From Salimicrobium album (GTDB taxonomy: Bacteria; Bacillota; Bacilli; Bacillales; Halobacillaceae): a DNA stretch of 64,000 nt. The notes beneath the pieces were generated by a model. It saw only the letters and a program-made list of their open reading frames with translations, was not told the DNA's origin and made no database searches. Shown here piece by piece: positions 20,134 to 28,020 of the stretch. A program made the translations under genes and the position numbers. The DNA is taken from assembly GCF_900107115.1 (NCBI RefSeq), contig NZ_FNOS01000002.1, positions 172,768 through 236,767 of the forward strand. Direction: 5' to 3'. How positions within the stretch are numbered: position 1 is the stretch's first letter; the number at the start of each line of letters is the position of its first letter.

Positions 20134-21393
20134 ATGAATAAAGAAGAAGCACTGGAATGGATCCATGGACGGAGCAAGTTCAAAATCAAGCCCGGACTGG
20201 AAAGGATGGAATGGCTGGCTGAGAAACTGGGGCACCCTGAGAAAGCCGTGCCGGTCGTCCACATAGCAGGAACAAACGGGAAAGGATCGACGACATCGTT
20301 TTTGAAATATCTATTAATGGAACAGGGGTATTCCGTAGGTACGTTCACTTCTCCCTATATCACTCATTTTAATGAAAGAATAAGTCTGAACGAAGAAGCG
20401 ATCGACGATGAGGAACTGATCCGTCTTATATATAAAGTGAAACCGCTTGTGGAAGAGGCGGCCTCTTTGCCGGGAGGGGAACCTACAGAGTTCGAAGTTA
20501 TAACGATTATGAGCTTTTTATACTTTCAGGAAAAAAATGTCGACATAGCTATTATTGAAACAGGGCTCGGAGGGCTTTACGATTCGACGAACATTGTAGC
20601 CCCTCTTCTGTCTGTGATTACGAATATCGGCTTGGATCATCAGGATATACTTGGGCACAGTTACGGGGAAATTGCCGCTCAGAAAGCAGGAATCGTTAAA
20701 AGTCACGTCCCTGTAATCAGCGGAGTGAGGCATCAGGAGGCGAAAAAAGTAATTAAAGAAACCTCACGGAAGCTGCATGCACCTTTATATGAACTGGAAA
20801 AGGATTTCTCTGTTGGGCAGAAAGAAGCGGAGCAGCAGTTTATATATAGATTCCGGCATGAAGATACGTATGAGCTGTCGATGCTCGGAGCGCACCAGAA
20901 AAGAAATGCAGCTCTCGCCGTTACGTCGATGGAAGTGTTGAAGGAGTTCGGATGGAAAATAAGCCGCGTTCTTTACGGGAAAGCGTTGAAAGAAATGACC
21001 TGGCCCGGAAGAATGGAAATCATCTCCCGGAACCCATTGACGCTTCTCGATGGTGCCCATAATTACGAAGGAACAGAAGCTCTGGTGGAAACGATGGAAA
21101 ATCTGTACAAAGATAGTAACGTGCATGTTATATACGGAGCCGTTGAAGGGAAACCGGCTGCAGAAATGCTCGGGATGCTGAAGAAAATAGCTGCTTCCAT
21201 TGCCACCGTTTCTTTCGATTTTCCGAAATCATTGAAGAAAGAAGATTATCTTAATATGAATAGCGACTTTCCCTACTTTATGAATCCGGAAGTGGCGTAC
21301 CGGAGTGTACTGAATTCGGCGGATGCCGGGGATGTGATTCTCTGGACCGGCTCGCTTTATTTTATATCGGAAGTAAGGAAAATGTATACGTAA
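20134..21393 (+). CDS. folC: Folylpolyglutamate / dihydrofolate synthase
   Basis: It adds glutamate to dihydropteroate and folates, an ATP-dependent step of folate metabolism. The P-loop GTNGKGSTT (near 47-55), the conserved TSPYITHFNERI, and the Mur-ligase-like C-terminal half with LLDGAHNYEG are present. At 419 aa the length is normal. ATG 20134 follows GGTGAGGTG. Confidence 0.96.
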   Translation: MNKEEALEWIHGRSKFKIKPGLERMEWLAEKLGHPEKAVPVVHIAGTNGKGSTTSFLKYLLMEQGYSVGTFTSPYITHFNERISLNEEAIDDEELIRLIYKVKPLVEEAASLPGGEPTEFEVITIMSFLYFQEKNVDIAIIETGLGGLYDSTNIVAPLLSVITNIGLDHQDILGHSYGEIAAQKAGIVKSHVPVISGVRHQEAKKVIKETSRKLHAPLYELEKDFSVGQKEAEQQFIYRFRHEDTYELSMLGAHQKRNAALAVTSMEVLKEFGWKISRVLYGKALKEMTWPGRMEIISRNPLTLLDGAHNYEGTEALVETMENLYKDSNVHVIYGAVEGKPAAEMLGMLKKIAASIATVSFDFPKSLKKEDYLNMNSDFPYFMNPEVAYRSVLNSADAGDVILWTGSLYFISEVRKMYT

Positions 21394-21397
21394 GGAA

Positions 21398-21440
21398 GAA
21401 CCGGGGTGGGAGATGAATCTTGCCCCGGTTCATTCATATA
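21398..21440 (+). terminator. Probable terminator after folC
   Basis: GAACCGGGG pairs with CCCCGGTTC; the tail ATTCATAT is only mildly T-rich. Confidence 0.5.
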
Positions 21441-21552
21441 ACAGTGGACGAGTAACGGAAGGTTCCTTATACTGGGTATAGCGCTTGAAATTTTTGAAAA
21501 TTCATTCAAAAATGCTCAGGATGCTGAATACAGATGGAAGAAAGGTGAATAC

Positions 21553-22293
21553 ATGACGGCTGTCTTTTTCGTTTTCGGTCTGGTTTTCGGATCATTTTTT
21601 AATGTAGTCGGATTGCGTACCCCCGCAAAGTCGCTGTTGGCGCACTCACGTTCCTACTGCCCGCATTGCTGTAAAAATCTGCATTGGTATGAATTGATAC
21701 CGCTGTTGTCCTGGCTATTTTTACGGGGGAAATGCAGCGGCTGCCGGGTTCATATTTCCCTGATGTATCCTGCCATGGAGCTTTTCTCAGGTGTGTACTT
21801 CTCTTTCGCCTTCCTGTACCACGGTTTCACTCCCTCTCTTATTTATTCCCTCTTACTCGGTGCTCTCACGCACATTTTCATCGTTTCGGATTTAACCAGT
21901 ATGATACTTCCCTCCTCCGTTCTGATTACATTCTTTCTCTGCTGCATGCTTTATTTCCTCATAGACCCTCCCGTCTCATACTGGTCGCAGGTAATAGGTG
22001 GAGGTGTCGGTGCAGGTGTTACGGCCGGGATCATTCTCCTCAGCAGAGGGGGGATGGGCGGAGGCGACATGAAATTATTCGGTCTGCTCGGATTCATGAT
22101 GGGCGTGGAGAAACTTTTCCTTATATTCCTGTTGTCCTCTTTACTTGGAGCGCTTACAGGCGGATTGCTGATTATAACGAAAGTGATTTCCGGCAGACAG
22201 CCTGTACCGTTTGCTCCTTTTATTCTGACGGGTGCCTGTGTGACCAACTTTTACGGAACACCATTAATAGAATGGTACCTTGGACATTTCTGA
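21553..22293 (+). CDS. comC: Prepilin peptidase ComC (type IV leader peptidase)
   Basis: A membrane aspartyl protease that cuts and methylates pseudopilins needed for DNA uptake. Two zinc-type CxxC pairs (CPHC and CSGC) sit in the N-terminal cytoplasmic part. The catalytic aspartates lie in VSDLTSM and GGGDMKL, and about seven hydrophobic segments cover the rest. ATG 21553 follows AAAGGTG. In Bacillus the order is folC-comC-spoIIB-maf-radC; spoIIB and maf are missing here. Confidence 0.95.
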   Translation: MTAVFFVFGLVFGSFFNVVGLRTPAKSLLAHSRSYCPHCCKNLHWYELIPLLSWLFLRGKCSGCRVHISLMYPAMELFSGVYFSFAFLYHGFTPSLIYSLLLGALTHIFIVSDLTSMILPSSVLITFFLCCMLYFLIDPPVSYWSQVIGGGVGAGVTAGIILLSRGGMGGGDMKLFGLLGFMMGVEKLFLIFLLSSLLGALTGGLLIITKVISGRQPVPFAPFILTGACVTNFYGTPLIEWYLGHF

Positions 22294-22469
22294 GCCACAT
22301 ACATGGAAGTTGCTGGTCGTATTCAAATAAATCTTGATAAAAAGCTCAATGTAGATAAGTTTTGTATATCCTCTGCCTGCCGGTGAAATAATAGTCATTT
22401 CATCTGATCTTTTTTCAATTTTTCCGGAATAGGCTTCGGCTTATTTCATTTACGGTTCTTTTCCTGAAA

Positions 22470-22508
22470 GTGCACGCTCGGGTATAATGACGATACTTAG
22501 CCGTGCAC
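22470..22508 (+). promoter_or_regulatory. radC promoter region with flanking inverted repeat
   Basis: TATAAT at 22483-22488 is a good -10 with a weak -35. GTGCACG at 22470-22476 and CGTGCAC at 22502-22508 form an inverted repeat around it, which could be an operator. The rest of 22294-22538 shows no gene. Confidence 0.45.
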
Positions 22509-22538
22509 GGATAAGAATTGTCCTAAAGGAGAACTGAT

Positions 22539-22934
22539 TTGGAAAAAGTTATTCATACGAGAGAACAGGGGTCAAGAGAAAAGATGCTTATGTACGGAGC
22601 AGAAAGACTGACAGTAAGAGAACTGCTGGCTGTGCTGCTTTCCAAAGGAACAAAAGGGATGCCGATAGAAAGTCTTTCAAGAGAAATTCTCGTGTCTCTG
22701 CAGGGTGTGGACGGACTCCGGGAAGCGACTGTGGAAGATCTGACGGCTATCAGGGGCATTGGGGCTGCGAAAGCGATGCAGGTCATCGCAGCTATCGAGT
22801 TGGGGAAAAGAGTGTACCGTGAAAAAAGGGAGGAAGGTTATCTGATCCGGAGTCCGGAAGATGGAGCAGAATATGTAATGGAAGAAATGAAACATTTAAA
22901 ACAGGAACATTTCGTAGCTTTAAAGTTAGCATAA
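22539..22934 (+). pseudogene. radC: radC 5' fragment, cut by prophage insertion
   Basis: RadC is a conserved protein with an N-terminal helix-hairpin-helix region and a C-terminal JAMM/MPN metalloprotease-like domain. Only about 129 native residues remain: the HhH part (LRGIGAAKAMQ-type motif VEDLTAIRGIGAAKA) and the beginning of the MPN domain up to EHFVALKL. The frame then enters prophage DNA at 22917 and stops after one extra residue. The metal-binding HxH...D motif is missing. It starts with TTG 22539 behind AAAGGAG. Excision of the prophage would restore the gene. Confidence 0.93.
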
Positions 22935-22945
22935 CTGGTAAAAAT
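22890..22945. other. attL of the prophage
   Basis: The left half is radC. The right half, from GC at 22917-22918 onward, equals the phage arm found again at 63906, including TGGTAAAAATT at 22936-22946. The serine recombinase stop codon is only 33 bp away, as usual for this integrase class. Confidence 0.85.
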
Positions 22946-22950
22946 TAAAC

Positions 22951-24375
22951 CTACATAAATTCCACCTTCGTGACCCACAGGTGACGGCGTTTCTGGCGCT
23001 TCCCTTTGGCTCCCGTATACCACTCTTCTTTAAAATCAAAGTAAATATCTTTCACAGCTATATTCAAAAACTCATGTTTTTCACGCGGAGTCAGCTTCTT
23101 ATAGTTATCGATGATAGACTTCGCATAAATTTCTATCTGTTCCGGAGAGGCTGTTTCCACTTTCGCTTTTAACTGCGACCGTTCTTCCTCCCATTCATTG
23201 ATAGCGTACTGCGTTTCTTCCATCCTGGTCTTGAATTCTTCATCACTGATCCAGTCATTCGCCCATCCTTTTTGATATTTGGCCCGTTGATTCTCCAGCT
23301 GCTTAATCTTCTTATCAATTTCTTCTCTTGGATCTTTCTCTTTCATTTCCGGTGGGACTCCATGCACATGTAACGTTTCTATGTAATTCATAAAGGCTTC
23401 CTCAAATTTCGTTTCGCTGAAGCTGACGGCTTTCCGTTTATCACGAGAGCACTTTTGGCACGTGTATCTATTGTGTTCCAGCAAAGACCCGTCTTTTCGT
23501 TCATACGTATTCCGTTCACTAGTCAAATGCGTACTGCATTGAGGACAGACCAATTTCATCTGATACGTGAAAAAGGAATTCACCTTTCGCTTTTTATGGT
23601 TCTGCCGGGACGTCAGAAGTTTTCCGAGATGCAGGAAACGTTCTTTGGAAATCAAACCTTCATGCACATCCTCAAAAAGCTCTCCCTGCCACATCATTCC
23701 ACCATACAAAACAGGATTCCGTAACATCGATAATATACTGGTGCCATGCCATCGATAACCTCGGACAGGCTGATGAGGACTATCATTAAGATACGTGGCC
23801 AACCCTTGGAGCGAATACCCTTCTTCGATTTTTTGGATCATATCCAGGAGCACCTCCGAGCGTTCGGGATGCGGATATAGTTTATGATCCTTTTTGATAA
23901 ATCCGAAAGGCGTTTGAGCATGATACTTCCCCTGCCTGGCTTTTTCCACAAGACCCATCCGAATACGTTCCCCCAAATTTTCTCGTTCCCACTGTGCCAT
24001 AGCTGCCACAACATTAATGAACATACGCCCCATGGCGGTCGTCGTATCATATAACTCTGTCGCAGACACAAAAGCACATTCGTTTTCTTCCATATCATTC
24101 AGCAGGTTTTGCAGATCCAGTACGGATCGAGTGAACCGGTCGAGCCGATACACCAACACCGTCTTTATCTTTTGACGTTTGATGTCTTCCAACAGTCGCT
24201 GCAGTTCAGGACGGTCGGTATTCTTGGCCGACACGCCCTGATCCACGTACAGTTTATAAGAGTCCCACCCCTGCGCCATGCAGTAGGCCTCTAACTTCTG
24301 CTTCTGGGCGCTGATGGAAAACCCTTCTTTCACCTGCTCCTCTGTGCTCACTCGTATGTAAATCCCTACATTCAT
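22951..24375 (-). CDS. Large serine recombinase (phage integrase)
   Basis: It catalyses directional attP x attB recombination. The resolvase-type catalytic domain covers about residues 1-150 with nucleophile Ser10 in YIRVS and the arginine motif YRLDRFTRS. It is followed by the recombinase domain (Pfam Recombinase type, about 155-260), a zinc ribbon (CPQC near 285 and CQKC near 313), and a long coiled coil (about 355-425) that controls directionality. At 474 aa it is a typical large serine recombinase. AGGAGG precedes its ATG. It points toward attL and lies 33 bp from it. No recombination directionality factor was recognised. Confidence 0.96.
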   Translation of the reverse strand: MNVGIYIRVSTEEQVKEGFSISAQKQKLEAYCMAQGWDSYKLYVDQGVSAKNTDRPELQRLLEDIKRQKIKTVLVYRLDRFTRSVLDLQNLLNDMEENECAFVSATELYDTTTAMGRMFINVVAAMAQWERENLGERIRMGLVEKARQGKYHAQTPFGFIKKDHKLYPHPERSEVLLDMIQKIEEGYSLQGLATYLNDSPHQPVRGYRWHGTSILSMLRNPVLYGGMMWQGELFEDVHEGLISKERFLHLGKLLTSRQNHKKRKVNSFFTYQMKLVCPQCSTHLTSERNTYERKDGSLLEHNRYTCQKCSRDKRKAVSFSETKFEEAFMNYIETLHVHGVPPEMKEKDPREEIDKKIKQLENQRAKYQKGWANDWISDEEFKTRMEETQYAINEWEEERSQLKAKVETASPEQIEIYAKSIIDNYKKLTPREKHEFLNIAVKDIYFDFKEEWYTGAKGKRQKRRHLWVTKVEFM

Positions 24376-24387
24376 GATTCATCCTCC

Positions 24388-25044
24388 TTATAGATCGTGT
24401 GTCACTCTCATAGCTTTACCGATAATACGTGCAGGGTTATCTTCATTCACGAAGATAGGGTCATGTTTATGGTTATCCGGAAGCAGAATGATATTATCTC
24501 CCTGTTTCTTCACCCGTTTTAAAGTAGCGTCTACATCTCCGTTCAATAAGACAGCTGCAATCTCCCCGGATTCTACATCTGTCTGATGACGGATCAAGAC
24601 AAGAGATTCGGTCGGTATAGTAGGGGTCATGGAATCACCTTTGCAACGAAGATAGAAGACATCACCTTGTGGTAAGTAGTCCGTCGGTTCATATCGGTAT
24701 TCTTCGATATTTTCATTCGCAAGAATCGGGTCACCGCAGGCAATCGTGCCGATGATAGGGACGGCTGTCGTTCTGTTCACGCGGTATAGATTTTGCGCTT
24801 CTGCTACCAGGTTGGTTTTGTTTCCTTCTTTTTCGTTCAGAATATAACTTTTAGGCAAATCGAAGTGGTCCGCGATTTTTTGAATAGCACCCATGCGTGG
24901 GGCTGATTTTTGCAAAATCCACTTTCCTACGGTCGAAGCGGATACCCCGGCGATAACACTTAGTTCTTTTTGCGTTAATTTATACTCTCTCATCAAGGTT
25001 TGTAAATTTTCGGATATAATCTCGTTCATTTCTTTTTCCTTCAT
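24388..25044 (-). CDS. CI-type repressor with HTH and LexA-like S24 peptidase domain
   Basis: It maintains lysogeny and should self-cleave on RecA activation. An XRE-type HTH lies near residues 12-65 (LTQKELSVIAGVSASTVGKW). The cleavage site appears to be Cys103-Gly104 (TIACGDP), UmuD-like instead of the common Ala-Gly. The catalytic dyad is Ser138 (GDSM) and Lys176 (ATLKR). GGAGG stands in front of the ATG at 25044. It is divergent from the Cro-like gene, with shared palindromic operators. Confidence 0.93.
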   Translation of the reverse strand: MKEKEMNEIISENLQTLMREYKLTQKELSVIAGVSASTVGKWILQKSAPRMGAIQKIADHFDLPKSYILNEKEGNKTNLVAEAQNLYRVNRTTAVPIIGTIACGDPILANENIEEYRYEPTDYLPQGDVFYLRCKGDSMTPTIPTESLVLIRHQTDVESGEIAAVLLNGDVDATLKRVKKQGDNIILLPDNHKHDPIFVNEDNPARIIGKAMRVTHDL

Positions 25045-25140
25045 TAATTGTTCCTCCTTTTTGATAGTTATATAATAGCATTATATTCCACAATTTAATA
25101 GTATTATTCCAAAAAAAACGAAAAAAATTCTACTTTTCCC

Positions 25141-25169
25141 TTTACAATAGAATTTAATTCTAGTAATCT
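25141..25169 (+). promoter_or_regulatory. Early rightward promoter (PR-like)
   Basis: TTTACA (25141-25146) and TAATCT (25164-25169) have a 17-bp spacer that is filled exactly by the palindromic operator, so repressor binding would block polymerase. Confidence 0.55.
25148..25162. promoter_or_regulatory. CI/Cro operator 1
   Basis: TAGAATTTAATTCTA is a perfect palindrome around its central T. The same 15 bases occur again at 25410-25424, on the other side of the Cro-like gene. Confidence 0.75.
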
Positions 25170-25195
25170 TTTAAGTACAGAAGGGAGGACAGCTT

Positions 25196-25408
25196 ATGAC
25201 AAACAAAACAGACTTCCCCCAAATCAGTTTGAAAGCAGCGCGGGCCAATGCGGGTATGAGTATTGCGGAAGCCAGTAAAGCGTTGGGTATCAGTCACACC
25301 ACACTGGTGAAATGGGAACGTCGTCCGGGAGACCTGACACCGAATCAGCAAAAGAAGATCGAAGAAGTATATCAGTTCCCGACAGACTATATTTTTTTTG
25401 GAGATTGA
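25196..25408 (+). CDS. Cro-like HTH regulator
   Basis: A 70-residue XRE-family DNA-binding protein; the helix-turn-helix is in MSIAEASKALGISHTTLVKWE (start and end residues about 20-40). It is the first early gene and is divergent from the CI repressor, so it is the likely lytic switch protein. GAAGGGAGG precedes the ATG. Confidence 0.88.
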   Translation: MTNKTDFPQISLKAARANAGMSIAEASKALGISHTTLVKWERRPGDLTPNQQKKIEEVYQFPTDYIFFGD

Positions 25409-25409
25409 G

Positions 25410-25424
25410 TAGAATTTAATTCTA
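25410..25424. promoter_or_regulatory. CI/Cro operator 2
   Basis: An exact second copy of TAGAATTTAATTCTA lies between the Cro-like gene and the ribosome site of the next small gene. No good -10 is adjacent, so it may act as a roadblock or looping partner. Confidence 0.65.
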
Positions 25425-25440
25425 GTAGGAGGGAGCGATG

Positions 25441-25575
25441 ATGGACGATCATCCGATCAGCAAAGAAACGCAGCAGCGTATCTTCGAATTTTTTCTTCGC
25501 ACTTCCGCACCACGGTTATATGAAGAAGATAGAAAACGGAAGGAGGGAGAACGTGAGTCAGAATCAACGCCATAG
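25441..25575 (+). CDS. Small phage protein, 44 aa
   Basis: It reads from ATG 25441 (AGGAGGG 7 nt upstream) to TAG 25575 and is rich in charged residues, with the segment PISKETQQRIFEFFLRTSAP. Similar short early proteins are common in Firmicute phages but I know no function. Its 3' end overlaps the next small gene by 23 bp in another frame. Confidence 0.6.
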   Translation: MDDHPISKETQQRIFEFFLRTSAPRLYEEDRKRKEGERESESTP

Positions 25576-25642
25576 CATCTATCATGTTGCAGGTTGGGTG
25601 TTATCCCTCGTGTTCCTGTACTGGACATTGATTAATATTTGA
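25553..25642 (+). CDS. 29-aa single-span membrane micropeptide
   Basis: GTG 25553 follows AAGGAGGGAG at good distance and the frame ends at TGA 25642. The product has a short polar head (SQNQRHS) and one hydrophobic segment ending in LINI. A function is not apparent; it may be a small membrane-acting early protein. Confidence 0.5.
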   Translation: MSQNQRHSIYHVAGWVLSLVFLYWTLINI

Positions 25643-25659
25643 AAAGAGGTGAGGAAATC

Positions 25660-25893
25660 ATGAAAGATCTTGAACATCCGGATGTTACGGAAGTCAATCG
25701 TACCGGAGGGGTCAACAGAAACGATGACCACATTTATGGCACGGACGCTCTTGGTAACGAAGTATTCGTCGGGGATGAAATCTACTGGTTCGACGACGGT
25801 CATTATTACCTGGTGGAAGCCATTCGAGAAGACACCAAAGAAGTGATTCGTACCTTTGGCGGTCAGCTGCATATCGCAGGCCGGACTATTTGA
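25660..25893 (+). CDS. Hypothetical early protein, 77 aa
   Basis: An acidic, aromatic-rich protein whose central part (GNEVFVGDEIYWFDDGHYY) suggests a small beta-rich fold. ATG 25660 lies behind GAGGTGAGG. I do not recognise a family with confidence; a vague likeness to YqaI-type phage proteins is noted only as a possibility. Confidence 0.65.
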   Translation: MKDLEHPDVTEVNRTGGVNRNDDHIYGTDALGNEVFVGDEIYWFDDGHYYLVEAIREDTKEVIRTFGGQLHIAGRTI

Positions 25894-25910
25894 AAGGAGG
25901 TGGCAGATGA

Positions 25911-26108
25911 TTGGAAGAGAACAAGCTTACAAAAGGTGATGTGATTTTATATTCTTTCGGCTTCAATTATGTGGAAGCTAAAATTCAAAAAGTGTTCATA
26001 GGTCGAGGAGGTGTCTTTTACAAAGTAAGACATAAAGGTTTATCAGGAGCCGGTTTCACGGATTTCATTCCGGAACAAAGAGTCGCTGCAGTTATTAAAA
26101 GGAGGTGA
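25911..26108 (+). CDS. Hypothetical early protein, 65 aa
   Basis: It starts with TTG 25911, 9 nt after AAAGGAGGT; the nearby ATG at 25907 is out of frame and closes at once. The basic, glycine- and aromatic-containing sequence (KGDVILYSFGFNYVEAKI) looks like a small SH3-like barrel, but no function can be given. Confidence 0.6.
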   Translation: MEENKLTKGDVILYSFGFNYVEAKIQKVFIGRGGVFYKVRHKGLSGAGFTDFIPEQRVAAVIKRR

Positions 26109-26114
26109 AAACAT

Positions 26115-26366
26115 ATGCAATGCATCCGATGCCAGCAACATCCCTCACAGATTGAAGAATACAAAGAAGCGGCATACGACATGGAAATGAGTCCGGAATC
26201 CTACGTTCGAATGGATGAAGGAACGTATCATTCCCGGACCGATTTCTTCTGCTGCACCAGTTGTTATGTTGCGTTAGGTGCACCTGTCCTGCCCGATCTC
26301 ATCGGTATGTATGAACATGCGATGGGGAAAGATGGCACGATCATTCCGTTTCCGACACAAAAATAA
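26115..26366 (+). CDS. Small zinc-ribbon-like phage protein
   Basis: The 83-residue product begins MQCIRCQQ and has a second CCTSC pair near residue 47, so two CxxC-type knuckles could bind one zinc. AAAAGGAGGTG precedes the ATG. Role unknown; it sits in the early cluster between other small genes. Confidence 0.65.
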   Translation: MQCIRCQQHPSQIEEYKEAAYDMEMSPESYVRMDEGTYHSRTDFFCCTSCYVALGAPVLPDLIGMYEHAMGKDGTIIPFPTQK

Positions 26367-26438
26367 GCCCGCACGGCAATGCGGACTTCAAAACAAAAGT
26401 AGTTACATTTACTATACCACATCAGGAGGTACCCATCT

Positions 26439-26831
26439 ATGGAAATTAAAGTGAAGATTGATGCAGAAGGATTGGAAGCTGCAATTCATACCCTGGCCCA
26501 AGTGCTCGGTAATTTCGATTACCCTGTAAGTCTGCCAGAGGCACAGAAGGACGAAGACCCGGTAGGCAAAGAAACATCTGAACCAAAACAGGAAGCACCC
26601 AAAGAAGAAACACCCCCTGTACAAGAAGAGAAAAAAGAAGAACCTGACCAGAAATCGAACTTTACGATAGATTCAATCACATCAAAAACTCGTGAATTCA
26701 TTCAGGCTGACAATGCCAATCGGAAGAAGTTGAAGAACTTCTTGCAGGAGAAAGACGTGGACAAAGTGAGCAACCTTCCAGAGAAACATTACGATGAATA
26801 CATGGCTTTCATTGAGGAGAACATGCAATGA
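26439..26831 (+). CDS. Hypothetical protein with Pro/Glu/Lys-rich linker
   Basis: The N-terminal 30 residues (MEIKVKIDAEGLEAAIHTLAQ) and the C-terminal 50 residues look folded and are joined by a disordered acidic linker rich in P, E, K and Q (about 34-75). AGGAGG precedes the ATG. It overlaps the DUF2800 gene by 4 bp (ATGA), so it is probably co-translated and may work with the replication/recombination module. Confidence 0.7.
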   Translation: MEIKVKIDAEGLEAAIHTLAQVLGNFDYPVSLPEAQKDEDPVGKETSEPKQEAPKEETPPVQEEKKEEPDQKSNFTIDSITSKTREFIQADNANRKKLKNFLQEKDVDKVSNLPEKHYDEYMAFIEENMQ

Positions 26832-27997
26832 GTGTCAATCATTCAGACCGGGGGCATGCCCTATTATCAGCTTCCGGAGCTCATCGTTGGTTAGTCTGCA
26901 CCGCCTCTCCTTCTATGGAAAAAGGCATTGCCGACACGACGAGCACCTTTGCTGAAGAGGGCACCTTTGCTCATGAGCTGTCAGAACTTCACTTTGCTCA
27001 CTTGTATCAAGGTATGACGAAACGGAAGTTCAATGCTGAATTGAAAAAGCGAAAAGAAAACGAATACTACTCGGAAGAATTGCATGATTATGTGAAAGAG
27101 TATGTCAGCCAGGTAGAAGAACACATTAATGAAGCGAAAGCTCGTGCCGATACGGAACCGACTTTGATGTTTGAAGAAAAGCTCGACTTAAGCACGTACG
27201 TTCCGGAGTCATTCGGAACCGGTGACGTCATCGTCTATAACGGAGGCGTGCTGGAAATCATCGACTTGAAATTCGGCAAAGGTATCGAGGTCTCTGCAAT
27301 CGATAACCCGCAGCTGCGTTTATATGGGTTAGGTGCACTGGATATCTTCGACATGATCGAAGATGTGCACGAAGTAGCCATGACGATTGTCCAACCGCGA
27401 CTGAACAACTTATCGACAGAACGACTGTCTGTGGCTGAACTGAAAACTTGGGGTGAAGCTTATGTACGACCACGGGCAGAAGAGGCATGGAACGAAGAAG
27501 GGACGTTCGTGCCTGGAGAACACTGCCGGTTCTGTAAAGTCAAGAACACTTGTAAGGCACGTGCCAATCATTACCTGAACATGAAGAACAAACTGAAAGA
27601 CCCGAACCTCTTATCGAGTGATGAAATTGCAGACATTCTTTTTCAGGCAGATGAAATGCAGAAATGGGCGAAAGATGTGCAAGATTATGCCCTTCAGCAG
27701 GCCAAGAACGGAAAACGATTTGAAGGTTGGAAGGTCGTCGAGGGACGAAGCAAGAGAACCTATAAAGATGAAGATAAGATTATTGAACTTTTGCAGGATG
27801 AGTATGACGAAGATGATCTGATAGAGAAGAAGTTGCTCTCCATTTCAAAATTGGAGAAGAAGATTGGTAAGAAAACAGTCGAAGATCGATTAAAGGAGTA
27901 TATCGCAAAACCACCTGGTAAACCGACACTGGCACCGGAAAGTGATAAACGACCGGAAATGAACAGTGCAGATAATGATTTTGACACTATCAATTAA
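26828..27997 (+). CDS. DUF2800 protein, PD-(D/E)XK nuclease-like
   Basis: The family is typical of Firmicute prophages and related to Cas4/RecB-type nucleases. Visible are the N-terminal SASGAHRWLVCTASPSMEK, the nuclease core with GTGDVIVY and LEIIDLKFGKG (catalytic Asp and Lys), and a C-terminal cysteine cluster EHCRFCKVKNTCKA that may hold an Fe-S cluster. At 389 aa the length is normal. It is followed by DUF2815, the usual partner, suggesting a role in DNA end processing or recombination during replication. Confidence 0.88.
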   Translation: MSVNHSDRGHALLSASGAHRWLVCTASPSMEKGIADTTSTFAEEGTFAHELSELHFAHLYQGMTKRKFNAELKKRKENEYYSEELHDYVKEYVSQVEEHINEAKARADTEPTLMFEEKLDLSTYVPESFGTGDVIVYNGGVLEIIDLKFGKGIEVSAIDNPQLRLYGLGALDIFDMIEDVHEVAMTIVQPRLNNLSTERLSVAELKTWGEAYVRPRAEEAWNEEGTFVPGEHCRFCKVKNTCKARANHYLNMKNKLKDPNLLSSDEIADILFQADEMQKWAKDVQDYALQQAKNGKRFEGWKVVEGRSKRTYKDEDKIIELLQDEYDEDDLIEKKLLSISKLEKKIGKKTVEDRLKEYIAKPPGKPTLAPESDKRPEMNSADNDFDTIN

Positions 27998-28020
27998 AAG
28001 AAAAAGGGAGAGATTCAACT

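Noticed and set aside
22539..22934. A short intact RadC variant of 131 residues
   Set aside because: The frame matches full-length RadC up to the att core and then enters phage DNA; the catalytic domain is cut off, so it is a disrupted gene.
22951..24375. Serine recombinase as part of a transposon rather than a phage integrase
   Set aside because: It sits 33 bp from an att site that is repeated at the other end of a complete phage genome, and adjoins the CI/Cro switch.
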